5,978 bases of DNA from an uncultured Lachnospiraceae bacterium (GCA_946413945.1 CAMKMR010000117.1:1-5978); one strand, 5' to 3'. Numbered from the stretch's first letter, positions 1 to 5,767 are shown. Program-made: numbers and translations. The notes: generated from the sequence alone by a model not told the origin.

Positions 1-161
1 CCTGAATCCGTACGGCTGGCTCCTATTACATGTATATCTTCTTTCAGTAATCTCGATAACTCCCTGTTAAGAACCTCCTCAACGGTAATACCATTTTCCT
101 GAGTCTGCCAGCCACAGTAGTTTGTACCATCATATGCAACTGTAAGTTTAATCCTTTTCAA
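1..161 (-). CDS. truA: tRNA pseudouridine(38-40) synthase TruA, N-terminal part (cut by window edge)
   Basis: TruA converts uridines 38-40 of the tRNA anticodon arm to pseudouridine in the cytoplasm. Only the first 53 codons are present; the rest lies beyond position 1. The visible protein begins (M)KRIKLTVAYDGTNYCGWQ, the usual TruA start with its Y-D-G-T-x-Y-x-G-W-Q block at residues 10-19. It reaches G-A-S-R-T-D at residues 47-52, where D52 corresponds to the family's catalytic aspartate (Asp60 in E. coli). The start codon is TTG at 161: an in-frame TAG lies two codons upstream and no ATG or GTG falls between it and the conserved sequence. An AGAGGA ribosome site sits about 8 bases upstream. 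The gene follows ecfT after a 32-base gap with no terminator, so it is probably cotranscribed with ecfT, the order common in Firmicutes. Confidence 0.96.
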   Translation of the reverse strand, partial: MKRIKLTVAYDGTNYCGWQTQENGITVEEVLNRELSRLLKEDIHVIGASRTDS

Positions 162-193
162 AAGCTATATCCTCTGTGAGTTATATTTAAAAT

Positions 194-928
194 TTAGAAA
201 AATATTTCTGCCACGATCACGATAGCCGCATAAGCCCCTAAAACAAGCGCTGCGTATCTATCAATCTTTTTATATTCTAACTTAAATACTTCTGTTCTTT
301 CGTTGTCATCATAATAATTTCTAACATCCATAGCATCTGCAAGCTTAGCTGCTTTATCTATCGAAACCTTAAATAAAGGAGTAATAAGCGGGATAAAATC
401 CCTAATCCTGATCCAAAAATTAGCCTCCCTTATATCCGCCCCCCTTGACGCTGCAGCCGTTTTTAAACGCTCCATCTCATTTGCAAGAGATGGAAGAAAG
501 CCAAATGCTATCGCTATCGTCATAGAAAGTTCTTCAGATAAATGAAGGCCTTCTTTTAAGGCGTCCAGCACCTGATAGGGCTTTGTGGTCTTTGAAAACA
601 CAATAGCAACTGTCATTATAAATATAAGCCTCAAAAGAAGCAGTATCGGCTGCCAGCTCGAAAATGCCAGAGCGCTTAAAATTGTAAAAAGGCCAAAGAT
701 TATCAGGCCACCATGCATTGCCTTAACAAGCTCAATCAAGTCAATCTTTGACAGATATAGCAAAGAAACAGCAGCAATAAAAGAAAGGATAAATGGTACT
801 GTCTCATGAAATATAAGTGTAAGTATCACATAAAAGATAAAGTAATATAACTTTAATCTAGGATCTATCTTTTGGATCAGACTATTATTATTCTTATATT
901 GTCCATTAATTTTATTCATCAAATTCAC
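194..928 (-). CDS. ecfT: Energy-coupling factor transporter transmembrane protein EcfT
   Basis: EcfT is the membrane scaffold of group II ECF importers. It links the ATPase pair to interchangeable S-components that bind vitamins or metals. The 244-residue protein opens with G-Q-Y-x5-S-L-I-x-K-I-D-P-R-L-K-L (residues 9-27), the standard EcfT N-terminus. Hydrophobic segments follow at roughly 28-60, 72-90, 95-111 and 224-243. A cytoplasmic helical region holds the two ATPase-coupling motifs. The first, A-A-A-S-R-G-A-D (158-165), is normal. The second, A-M-D-V-R-N-Y (199-205), departs from the family's usual A-x-x-A-R-G-Y form, though R203 is kept. The GTG start at 928 lies 3 bases after the ecfA stop and has a weak GGA nine bases upstream. 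An ATG at 919 (starting MNKINGQ) is an equally possible start. Translation is probably coupled to ecfA. Confidence 0.93.
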   Translation of the reverse strand: MNLMNKINGQYKNNNSLIQKIDPRLKLYYFIFYVILTLIFHETVPFILSFIAAVSLLYLSKIDLIELVKAMHGGLIIFGLFTILSALAFSSWQPILLLLRLIFIMTVAIVFSKTTKPYQVLDALKEGLHLSEELSMTIAIAFGFLPSLANEMERLKTAAASRGADIREANFWIRIRDFIPLITPLFKVSIDKAAKLADAMDVRNYYDDNERTEVFKLEYKKIDRYAALVLGAYAAIVIVAEIFF

Positions 929-931
929 AAT

Positions 932-2368
932 CTAGTGTCCAGTGACTATAACCGTGTGTCCCTGATTCACATAGTCCCTAATCATTTCTCTAATCTTCTC
1001 TGTTCTTTCGAGATCGAGCCCCGCAAATGGCTCGTCCAACAAAAGAATATCCGGCTTCATAGCAAGTATACCTGCTATAGCCGCAGCCCTCTTTTCCCCT
1101 CCAGATAACTTAAACGGATCTAAGTTCCATTTAAATTTATCCAGGCCTACCATAACAAGTGCATCCCTGGCATACTTTTCTGCCCTTTCTTTATCAACAC
1201 CCATGTGAAGAGGCCCATACATTACATCATCAAAAACTGTATCCTCAAATAAACTGTCCTCCGGAAATTGAGTAACAAGTCCGGCCGTTCTTCTGATACT
1301 ATTGATATACTGATAGCGGTTTTCTGTAACAATGCCCTGCCAGCCGTCCTTTCCATTGTGAGGAAGAAGACTTGCTTTAACAGTAACATTTCCACAGCCA
1401 TGATCTAATCTCTTTGTCGCATTTAACAATGAAAGTAAGCTAGTTTTTCCACTTCCTGTACTTCCAACGATCTTATAAAGTCTTCCTCTCATAAAAGAGA
1501 AATTAATATTATCAAAAATCATCTTTTTTCCGTAACTAAACGAAAGATCAGAAATCTCGATCAGCTTTTCTTCAGAAGAAGAATCAGTTTTGTATTCGAA
1601 GATCTCAATATTATCATTAAGCTTATGTACAGCACTCGCTTCGCCAAATGCCTCTTCCCCGATACTAAACAGCTCTTCTGTTAGACCAGCCTCATCGCCA
1701 TCAATACTTTCGGTGATTCCTTCGATGATCCTGCCTTTTTTTAATTCATAGATCTTATCAAAGCACTCGAAACTGTCCTTATCATGCGATACGACAATAA
1801 GAGTCTGACCATACTTTTTAGCCATCTTCACAGTCCAGGAAATAAGCTCTTTTCTTTCTTTTCTTTCCTGCATTGAAAATGGCTCGTCTAACACAAGTAT
1901 CTCTGGCTTCATGGCATAGATTGCCGCAAGATATGTTCTTTGCATTTCACCGCCTGAAAGCTCGAGATATTCATTCTTTCTATATTCGAAAACATTGAAT
2001 TTCTTTAATAAACCTTCCACCCTTTTAATTATCACGTTCTTAGGATTTCCAAGATTCGCAGGACCAAACACAAGGTCTCTGTCAATCTTTCCAAATACAA
2101 TGCCGTCCTGAGGATTTTGCAAAGCAACACTTACCTTCTTGTGAATCTTTGGTATATCCACAGAATGAAACGGATCTAAGCCGTCAATTATTATCTCTCC
2201 CATTTTTTCAGGTCTTATAAGACCCGAAATATAAGCCATAAGAAGAGATTTACCAGATCCATTCTTTCCAGTTATACCTACAATCTCCCCCTTGTTTATT
2301 TCAAGGGAAATGTCACTTGATGGTATATATTTAAGTTGTAAATTTTTTATTTTTATCTGTGCACTCAT
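932..2368 (-). CDS. Fused ECF transporter ATPase (EcfA1-EcfA2), second domain cut short at the H-loop
   Basis: This 478-residue protein joins the two ATPases of an ECF importer, usually the separate genes ecfA1 and ecfA2, in one chain; it hydrolyses ATP to drive EcfT and the S-components. Domain 1 (about 1-220) has Walker A GKNGSGKS (34-41), Q-loop Q84 in QNPQ, signature LSGGE (137-141), Walker B LVLDEP (158-163) and H-loop SHD (H195). No D-loop follows Walker B: FSMQERKERK stands where a G-L-D sequence is expected. An acidic linker (about 225-268) leads to domain 2: Walker A GSTGSGKT (302-309), Q-loop QFPE (367-370), LSGGE (421-425), Walker B LLLDEPFAGLD (442-452). The chain ends at H478, the H-loop histidine, so the usual C-terminal subdomain is absent. 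QNPQ and QFPE suggest EcfA1-like then EcfA2-like order. Start 2368 is chosen because homology begins there; the open frame reaches 2494 but runs into the upstream terminator. No Shine-Dalgarno is visible. Confidence 0.9.
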   Translation of the reverse strand: MSAQIKIKNLQLKYIPSSDISLEINKGEIVGITGKNGSGKSLLMAYISGLIRPEKMGEIIIDGLDPFHSVDIPKIHKKVSVALQNPQDGIVFGKIDRDLVFGPANLGNPKNVIIKRVEGLLKKFNVFEYRKNEYLELSGGEMQRTYLAAIYAMKPEILVLDEPFSMQERKERKELISWTVKMAKKYGQTLIVVSHDKDSFECFDKIYELKKGRIIEGITESIDGDEAGLTEELFSIGEEAFGEASAVHKLNDNIEIFEYKTDSSSEEKLIEISDLSFSYGKKMIFDNINFSFMRGRLYKIVGSTGSGKTSLLSLLNATKRLDHGCGNVTVKASLLPHNGKDGWQGIVTENRYQYINSIRRTAGLVTQFPEDSLFEDTVFDDVMYGPLHMGVDKERAEKYARDALVMVGLDKFKWNLDPFKLSGGEKRAAAIAGILAMKPDILLLDEPFAGLDLERTEKIREMIRDYVNQGHTVIVTGH

Positions 2369-2473
2369 AAATGATATTTTATCATAAAAACTATATATTT
2401 GCATAGAAAAAAGCTTCACATAAAAAGAGGCATATAAATAGCGCATAATAGAACTAACATATAAAACTACTTG
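2369..2473 (-). promoter_or_regulatory. AT-rich spacer likely holding the ecfA promoter
   Basis: Because a strong terminator lies directly upstream, ecfA-ecfT-truA probably needs its own promoter here. The spacer is very AT-rich, as Firmicutes promoters often are. Reading the minus strand, TATTAT (5' end near 2449) and TATGAT (2386-2381) resemble -10 boxes. Neither has a convincing TTGACA-like -35 box at 16-18 bases, so I do not choose between them. The TATGAT box would give an almost leaderless ecfA message, which would fit the missing Shine-Dalgarno. The need for a promoter is inference from the terminator; the exact site is not resolved. Confidence 0.3.
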
Positions 2474-2509
2474 TATAAAAAAAACAGCAGGCAAAAATGC
2501 CTGCTGTTT
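2474..2509 (-). terminator. Rho-independent terminator after rplQ
   Basis: On the minus strand a perfect 11-base-pair stem, AAACAGCAGGC with GCCTGCTGTTT (2509-2499 and 2492-2482), encloses a 6-base loop. It is followed by a run of T (8 Ts at 2484-2477, the first three shared with the stem). It begins about 20 bases after the rplQ stop. This is a textbook intrinsic terminator and marks the end of the ribosomal-protein/rpoA transcript. On the plus strand the stem is preceded by A's and followed by only three T's, all within the stem, so it should act in one direction only. Confidence 0.93.
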
Positions 2510-2529
2510 AGTAATTCTATTATAAGAAA

Positions 2530-3066
2530 TTAAACTAACTCAAGGATTACTTCAAGAGCGCCATCACCACGTCTCTGACCGATCTTAACGATTCTTGTGT
2601 AACCGCCCTTTCTGTCAGCGTACTTAGTAGCATACTCGTTGAAGAGCTTCTCTGTAAGATCAACCTTCTTAGTTGCAGCCTTCTTACCTGCAGCATCAGT
2701 AGGAACTTCTGTTACAGGGTAAAGAACCTTAAGCATCTCACGTCTAGCATGAAGTCTTGAAGGCTTATCCTTCTTAATTGTCTTTGACTCTTCATGGTAC
2801 TTTGTTACCTTCTTGCCATCAACAACTTCTTTGATTCTCTTTCCGTCCTTATCCTTGTCAGCAACCTTAACCTGAACTGTAACTTCTTCGAAGTTATCCT
2901 TTTCATCGATTGCATTCTTGATAAGCTTTTCAACTATCTGGCGAACTTCCTTAGCTCTAGCCTCAGTTGTCTTAATCTTTCCATGATAAATAAGCTGTGT
3001 TACCTGGTTTCTAAGAAGAGCTTTTCTCTGATCTGCTTTCTTACCAAGCTTTCTGTACATTGCCAT
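2530..3066 (-). CDS. rplQ: 50S ribosomal protein L17, long form with internal insert
   Basis: L17 is a component of the large ribosomal subunit near the exit tunnel. The 178-residue product starts MAMYRKLGKKADQRKALLRN and ends with the conserved G-G-Y-T-R-I-V-K-I-G-x-R-R-G-D-G-A block (154-170) and terminal LEVILELV. The family is usually about 120-130 residues. The extra length comes from a lysine- and acid-rich stretch at about residues 52-103, placed between the helix ending VEKLIKNAI and the R-L-H-A-R-R-E segment (104-110), plus a smaller extension at about 118-136. The start has an AAAGGA site nine bases upstream. An ATG two codons further in gives MYRKLGKK and is also possible. It is the last gene before the terminator. 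Similar long L17 proteins are, from memory, typical of Lachnospiraceae. Confidence 0.97.
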   Translation of the reverse strand: MAMYRKLGKKADQRKALLRNQVTQLIYHGKIKTTEARAKEVRQIVEKLIKNAIDEKDNFEEVTVQVKVADKDKDGKRIKEVVDGKKVTKYHEESKTIKKDKPSRLHARREMLKVLYPVTEVPTDAAGKKAATKKVDLTEKLFNEYATKYADRKGGYTRIVKIGQRRGDGALEVILELV

Positions 3067-3083
3067 ATCTTTTATCCTTTCTT

Positions 3084-3098
3084 ATCCGTGTTACGGAT
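3084..3098 (-). other. Small hairpin just upstream of the rplQ ribosome site
   Basis: In the 97-base rpoA-rplQ gap the sequences ATCCG and CGGAT form a perfect 5-base-pair stem with a 5-base loop. It ends about 17 bases before the rplQ start and leaves the AAAGGA ribosome site exposed. No T-run follows, so it is not a terminator. It could affect RNA processing or translation of rplQ, but a stem this short may be chance. I see no gene or promoter in the rest of the gap. Confidence 0.3.
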
Positions 3099-3163
3099 CT
3101 TCACTGTGCGTACTTCTTTAAAGCCTATGCTCCAAAGTAACCTTCCGCCTGAGTGGTAAATTA

Positions 3164-4123
3164 TTATTCTTCGCTTGTTGTTCTAAGTGAATAACCTAAA
3201 TCAGCAAGTTTATTTAAAACTTCATCTAAAGACTTACGTCCAAGATTACGAACTTTCATCATTTCTTCTGGTGTCTTATTGCAAAGTTCCTTAACAGTAT
3301 TGATACCAGCTCTCTTGAGACAGTTATATGAACGTACTGAAAGTTCAAGTTCGTCGATTGAAACGTCCTTACCTTCAGTCTTTTCAACTGTTTCAGGCTC
3401 AGCAATAACATCAATGTTGTTAGAAGCTTCTGAAAGACCGATAAAGAGTTTAAGATGCTCATCAAGAACCTTTGAAGCAAGGCTCACTGCATCTTCTGGA
3501 CTAATTGTTCCATTAGTATACACATCAAGTGTTAATTTATCGTAATCTGTCATCTGACCAACACGAGTATTTTCAACAGTCATGTTTACACGCTCGATTG
3601 GAGTAAAGATTGAATCAACTGCGATAACGTCGATAGCTGTATCAAGCTCTTTATTCTTGTCAGCGCTTACATAACCTCTACCATTTCTGATAGTAAGTTC
3701 CATCTCAAGTCTAGTATCAGGTCCGCTAAGGTTAGCAATAACAAGATCAGGATTTAAGATCTCGATATCGCCATCTGTACGGATATCTGCTGCTGTTACA
3801 ACACAATTACCAGATGCCTCAATGTAAGCAGTCTTAGGCTCATTTGATGAAGAATTGTTCTTAAGGCAGAGTTCCTTGATATTCATGATGATCTCTGTCA
3901 CATCTTCCTTAACTCCTGGAATAGAAGTAAACTCATGTAATACGCCCTTAATCTTAACAGCGCTTACAGCAGTACCTGGAAGTGAAGAAAGCATAATTCT
4001 TCTAAGAGAGTTACCGAGTGTTGTTCCATAACCTCTCTCTAATGGTTCTACAACAAATTTTCCATACTTGTTGTCATCTGATTTCTCAGCTATTTCAATT
4101 TTTGGTTTTTCGAATTCGAACAC
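3164..4123 (-). CDS. rpoA: DNA-directed RNA polymerase subunit alpha
   Basis: Alpha dimerises to nucleate assembly of RNA polymerase, and its C-terminal domain contacts promoter UP elements and activators. The 319-residue protein has a complete N-terminal domain (about 1-235). It includes the assembly motif G-N-S-L-R-R-I-M-L-S-S-L-P-G (37-50) and H-E-F-x-x-I-P-G-V-K-E-D-V (63-75). A short linker (about 240-255) leads to the C-terminal domain with E-L-S-V-R-S-Y-N-C-L-K (260-270). There R264 and N267 match the DNA-contacting Arg265 and Asn268 of E. coli, followed by N-L-G-R-K-S-L (293-299). The start codon is GTG at 4123, supported by a strong GGAGGG site about nine bases upstream and the absence of any other start nearby. 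The gene lies downstream of rpsD after an 88-base gap, in the alpha-operon order. Confidence 0.99.
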   Translation of the reverse strand: MFEFEKPKIEIAEKSDDNKYGKFVVEPLERGYGTTLGNSLRRIMLSSLPGTAVSAVKIKGVLHEFTSIPGVKEDVTEIIMNIKELCLKNNSSSNEPKTAYIEASGNCVVTAADIRTDGDIEILNPDLVIANLSGPDTRLEMELTIRNGRGYVSADKNKELDTAIDVIAVDSIFTPIERVNMTVENTRVGQMTDYDKLTLDVYTNGTISPEDAVSLASKVLDEHLKLFIGLSEASNNIDVIAEPETVEKTEGKDVSIDELELSVRSYNCLKRAGINTVKELCNKTPEEMMKVRNLGRKSLDEVLNKLADLGYSLRTTSEE

Positions 4124-4164
4124 GGTCGTGCCCCCTCCTTATGAATCTGACTAATCTTACTAAA

Positions 4165-4196
4165 CTGCCGGCTGCAAAAATAATGCAGCCAGACAG
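4165..4196 (-). other. Intercistronic hairpin between rpsD and rpoA
   Basis: GGCTGCA (4170-4176) and TGCAGCC (4184-4190) form a perfect 7-base-pair stem with a 7-base loop. It extends by four more pairs (CTGC with G-CAG) across one mismatch and a single-base bulge. On the minus strand it lies 16 bases after the rpsD stop and is followed by only three T's, so it should not be an efficient terminator. It may act as an RNA processing site or a 3' stabiliser that separates rpsD from rpoA output, or as a weak attenuator. The structure is seen directly; its role is inference. Confidence 0.6.
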
Positions 4197-4211
4197 AAAT
4201 TAATCAATGGA

Positions 4212-4805
4212 TTACTTAGAATATAACTCGACGATAAGTGTCTCATTTACAGGAACATCAATCTGCTCTCTTAATGGAAGCTCAACGATCTTTCCTGATA
4301 ATGAATCTAAGCTAGCCTCAAGCCAAGCAGGTACTGAAACACCATTATTAGCCTCTACGATATCCTTGAATCTCTGGAGAGACTTTGACTTCTCTCTGAT
4401 TTCAATTGTATCACCTGGCTGAACCTTGTATGATGGTACATTTACTGTCTTACCATTTACAAGAACAAATCTATGTGTAACGATCTGTCTAGCTTCACGT
4501 CTTGTTCTAGCAAATCCCATACGGAAAATGATGTTATCAAGTCTAAGCTCGAGTAACTGCATAAGATTTGTACCAACAAGACCTGGCATTCTCTCAGCCT
4601 TCTCATAAAGATTACGGAAAGGCTTCTCCTGAACGCCATAGATGAACTTAGCCTTCTGCTTCTCACGGAGCTGAAGTCCATATTCACTTACTTTTCTACC
4701 ACTTCTCATAGACTTTCTACGAGATGTTTTATTTATACCAAGATAAGCAGGCTCCATATCGAGTGATCTGCATCTCTTAAGAACAGGGGTTCTGTTAATT
4801 GCCAT
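4212..4805 (-). CDS. rpsD: 30S ribosomal protein S4
   Basis: S4 binds 16S rRNA early in small-subunit assembly and in several bacteria represses its own operon. The 197-residue product has the N-terminal S4 region with S-E-Y-G-L-Q-L-R-E-K-Q-K (40-51) and G-V-Q-E-K-P-F (57-63). The RNA-binding S4 domain follows (about 85-150), with L-E-L-R-L-D-N-I-I-F-R-M-G-F-A-R-T-R (85-102) and V-L-V-N-G-K (114-119). Only one cysteine (C12) is present, so this is the zinc-free form. The ATG start has a perfect GGAGGT ten bases upstream, and the gap after rpsK is only 19 bases. Its place between rpsK and rpoA matches E. coli and many Clostridia, whereas Bacillus subtilis keeps rpsD elsewhere. The position makes S4 the natural candidate regulator of this operon. 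Confidence 0.98.
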   Translation of the reverse strand: MAINRTPVLKRCRSLDMEPAYLGINKTSRRKSMRSGRKVSEYGLQLREKQKAKFIYGVQEKPFRNLYEKAERMPGLVGTNLMQLLELRLDNIIFRMGFARTRREARQIVTHRFVLVNGKTVNVPSYKVQPGDTIEIREKSKSLQRFKDIVEANNGVSVPAWLEASLDSLSGKIVELPLREQIDVPVNETLIVELYSK

Positions 4806-4824
4806 TTTATTAAGTACCTCCTAA

Positions 4825-5223
4825 TCAGACTCTTCTTCTCTTTGGTGGACGGCAACCATTGTGTGGAACAGGAGTAACATCCTTAATTGTTAAAACCTGA
4901 AGACCACATGCAGCAAGTGCACGGATAGCAGCCTCACGGCCTGATCCTGGTCCCTTAACCATAACGTCAACTGTCTTTAAGCCATATGGTGCAGCAGCCT
5001 TACAAGCTGTCTCTGCTGCCATCTGAGCAGCATAAGGAGTTGATTTCTTTGATCCTCTGAAACCAAGTCCGCCTGCACTAGCCCAAGAAAGGGCATTGCC
5101 TTCAGCATCTGTTAATGTAACGATTGTATTATTAAAAGAAGACTGAATATGGGCCTGTCCATGTTCAACTATCTTTCTATTACGCTTCTTAGCTACTTTT
5201 TTTGTAACTTTTGCATTAGCCAT
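4825..5223 (-). CDS. rpsK: 30S ribosomal protein S11
   Basis: S11 forms part of the small-subunit platform near the mRNA exit and the 3' end of 16S rRNA. The 132-residue protein is full length. It has a basic N-terminal tail, H-I-Q-S-S-F-N-N-T-I-V-T-L-T-D (25-39), G-G-L-G-F-R-G-S-K-K (51-60), G-P-G-S-G-R-E-A-A-I-R-A-L (91-103) and the C-terminal signature D-V-T-P-V-P-H-N-G-C-R-P-P-K-R-R-R-V (115-132). The ATG start at 5223 has GGAGGA about ten bases upstream. It lies 25 bases after rpsM and 19 bases before rpsD, clearly in one operon. Nothing is unusual. Confidence 0.99.
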   Translation of the reverse strand: MANAKVTKKVAKKRNRKIVEHGQAHIQSSFNNTIVTLTDAEGNALSWASAGGLGFRGSKKSTPYAAQMAAETACKAAAPYGLKTVDVMVKGPGSGREAAIRALAACGLQVLTIKDVTPVPHNGCRPPKRRRV

Positions 5224-5248
5224 GAACTAAATTCCTCCAAATATTTTA

Positions 5249-5617
5249 TTACTTCTTCTTGTTTGCAACTGTCTTCTTAGGACCCTTACGAGTACGAGCA
5301 TTATTCTTTGTATTCTGTCCACGTACTGGAAGTCCTCTTCTGTGACGGATACCACGATAGCATCCAACTTCCTGAAGACGCTTAATATTAAGTGCTGTTT
5401 CTCTACGAAGATCACCTTCAACTGTAACTGATTCATTGATTACATCGCTGATCTTACGTACTTCATCATCTGTTAAGTCGCGAACTCTTGTATCTGGATT
5501 TACCCCAGCTGATGCAAGAATATTCTTTGATGTTGCAAGACCGATACCGTAGATGTATGTGAGACCGATCTCTACACGCTTGTCTCTAGGTAAGTCTACA
5601 CCTGAAATACGAGCCAT
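5249..5617 (-). CDS. rpsM: 30S ribosomal protein S13
   Basis: S13 sits in the head of the small subunit, contacting the P-site tRNA and forming bridges to the large subunit. The 122-residue product starts MARISGVDLPRDKRVEIGLT. It has the helix-two-turn-helix part Y-I-Y-G-I-G-L-A-T-S (21-30), the signature R-G-I-R-H-R-R-G-L-P-V-R-G-Q (88-101), and a lysine/arginine-rich tail ending KKK. The ATG at 5617 is preceded by a perfect GGAGGT nine bases upstream. The frame stays open to 5728, but the extra residues resemble no S13 and would lie across the structured leader, so I reject that longer start. It is the first gene of the alpha-operon-like block and follows a long non-coding spacer. Confidence 0.99.
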   Translation of the reverse strand: MARISGVDLPRDKRVEIGLTYIYGIGLATSKNILASAGVNPDTRVRDLTDDEVRKISDVINESVTVEGDLRRETALNIKRLQEVGCYRGIRHRRGLPVRGQNTKNNARTRKGPKKTVANKKK

Positions 5618-5626
5618 ATTGTTTTT

Positions 5627-5632
5627 ACCTCC
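5627..5632 (-). promoter_or_regulatory. rpsM Shine-Dalgarno, complementary to an upstream element
   Basis: The minus strand reads GGAGGT here, nine bases before the rpsM ATG, a full-strength ribosome site. It is exactly complementary to ACCTCC at 5695-5690, about 57 bases upstream in the same transcript. Base pairing between the two would hide the ribosome site. Confidence 0.85.
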
Positions 5633-5673
5633 GAAAAAATTAAAAAATTGCCGCGATACATTCTTACGAGTAA

Positions 5674-5695
5674 CTCCTGTATGGACGCAGGAGGT
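5674..5695 (-). promoter_or_regulatory. Candidate anti-Shine-Dalgarno hairpin of the rpsM leader
   Basis: On the minus strand CTCCTG (5693-5688) and CAGGAG (5679-5674) form a perfect 6-base-pair stem with an 8-base loop. The upstream arm overlaps ACCTCC (5695-5690), the six-base complement of the rpsM Shine-Dalgarno. The two pairings use the same bases, so they cannot coexist: the local hairpin would leave the ribosome site free, and the long-range pairing would cover it. This is the layout of a translational switch, but short complementarity to a purine-rich ribosome site can also arise by chance. Confidence 0.45.
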
Positions 5696-5735
5696 GAAAT
5701 ATATACCCCTAAATGTACTCATCCACATGTAGTAT

Positions 5736-5759
5736 CACGAGAATATGACGAAACTCGTG
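5736..5759 (-). other. Hairpin in the rpsM leader with alternative partners
   Basis: CACGAG (5759-5754) and CTCGTG (5741-5736) form a 6-base-pair stem with a 12-base loop. Almost the same upstream arm, ACGAGT (5758-5753), is also perfectly complementary to ACTCGT (5671-5666). Its ACGAG part also matches CTCGT in codons 2-3 of rpsM (5613-5609). The repeated complement suggests competing folds or a pseudoknot, though each match is only five or six bases. Confidence 0.4.
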
Positions 5760-5767
5760 TACCCGTC

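Noticed and set aside
932..960. A frameshift at the end of the ATPase gene that hides its missing C-terminal part
   Set aside because: ecfT begins 3 bases after the stop codon (12 if the ATG is used), and its recognisable N-terminus follows at once. No other frame can hold the missing segment.
585..1108. Open frames on the plus strand opposite ecfT and the ATPase gene (585-809, 872-1108)
   Set aside because: They lie wholly or almost wholly antisense to well-supported genes and show no recognisable motifs; they are chance open frames.
2369..2494. Upstream extension of the fused ATPase by 42 residues to an ATG at 2494
   Set aside because: The extra residues do not resemble ABC proteins, and the extension begins inside the rplQ terminator hairpin. 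The domain homology starts at the ATG at 2368.
2794..4608. Other overlapping open frames opposite or out of frame with rplQ, rpoA and rpsD
   Set aside because: They are shadows of conserved ribosomal and polymerase genes with no independent start signals or protein-like composition.
5618..5728. Upstream extension of S13 by 37 residues to an ATG at 5728
   Set aside because: S13 proteins begin MARI/MAR-; the ATG at 5617 has a perfect GGAGGT site, and the extension would run through the structured leader.
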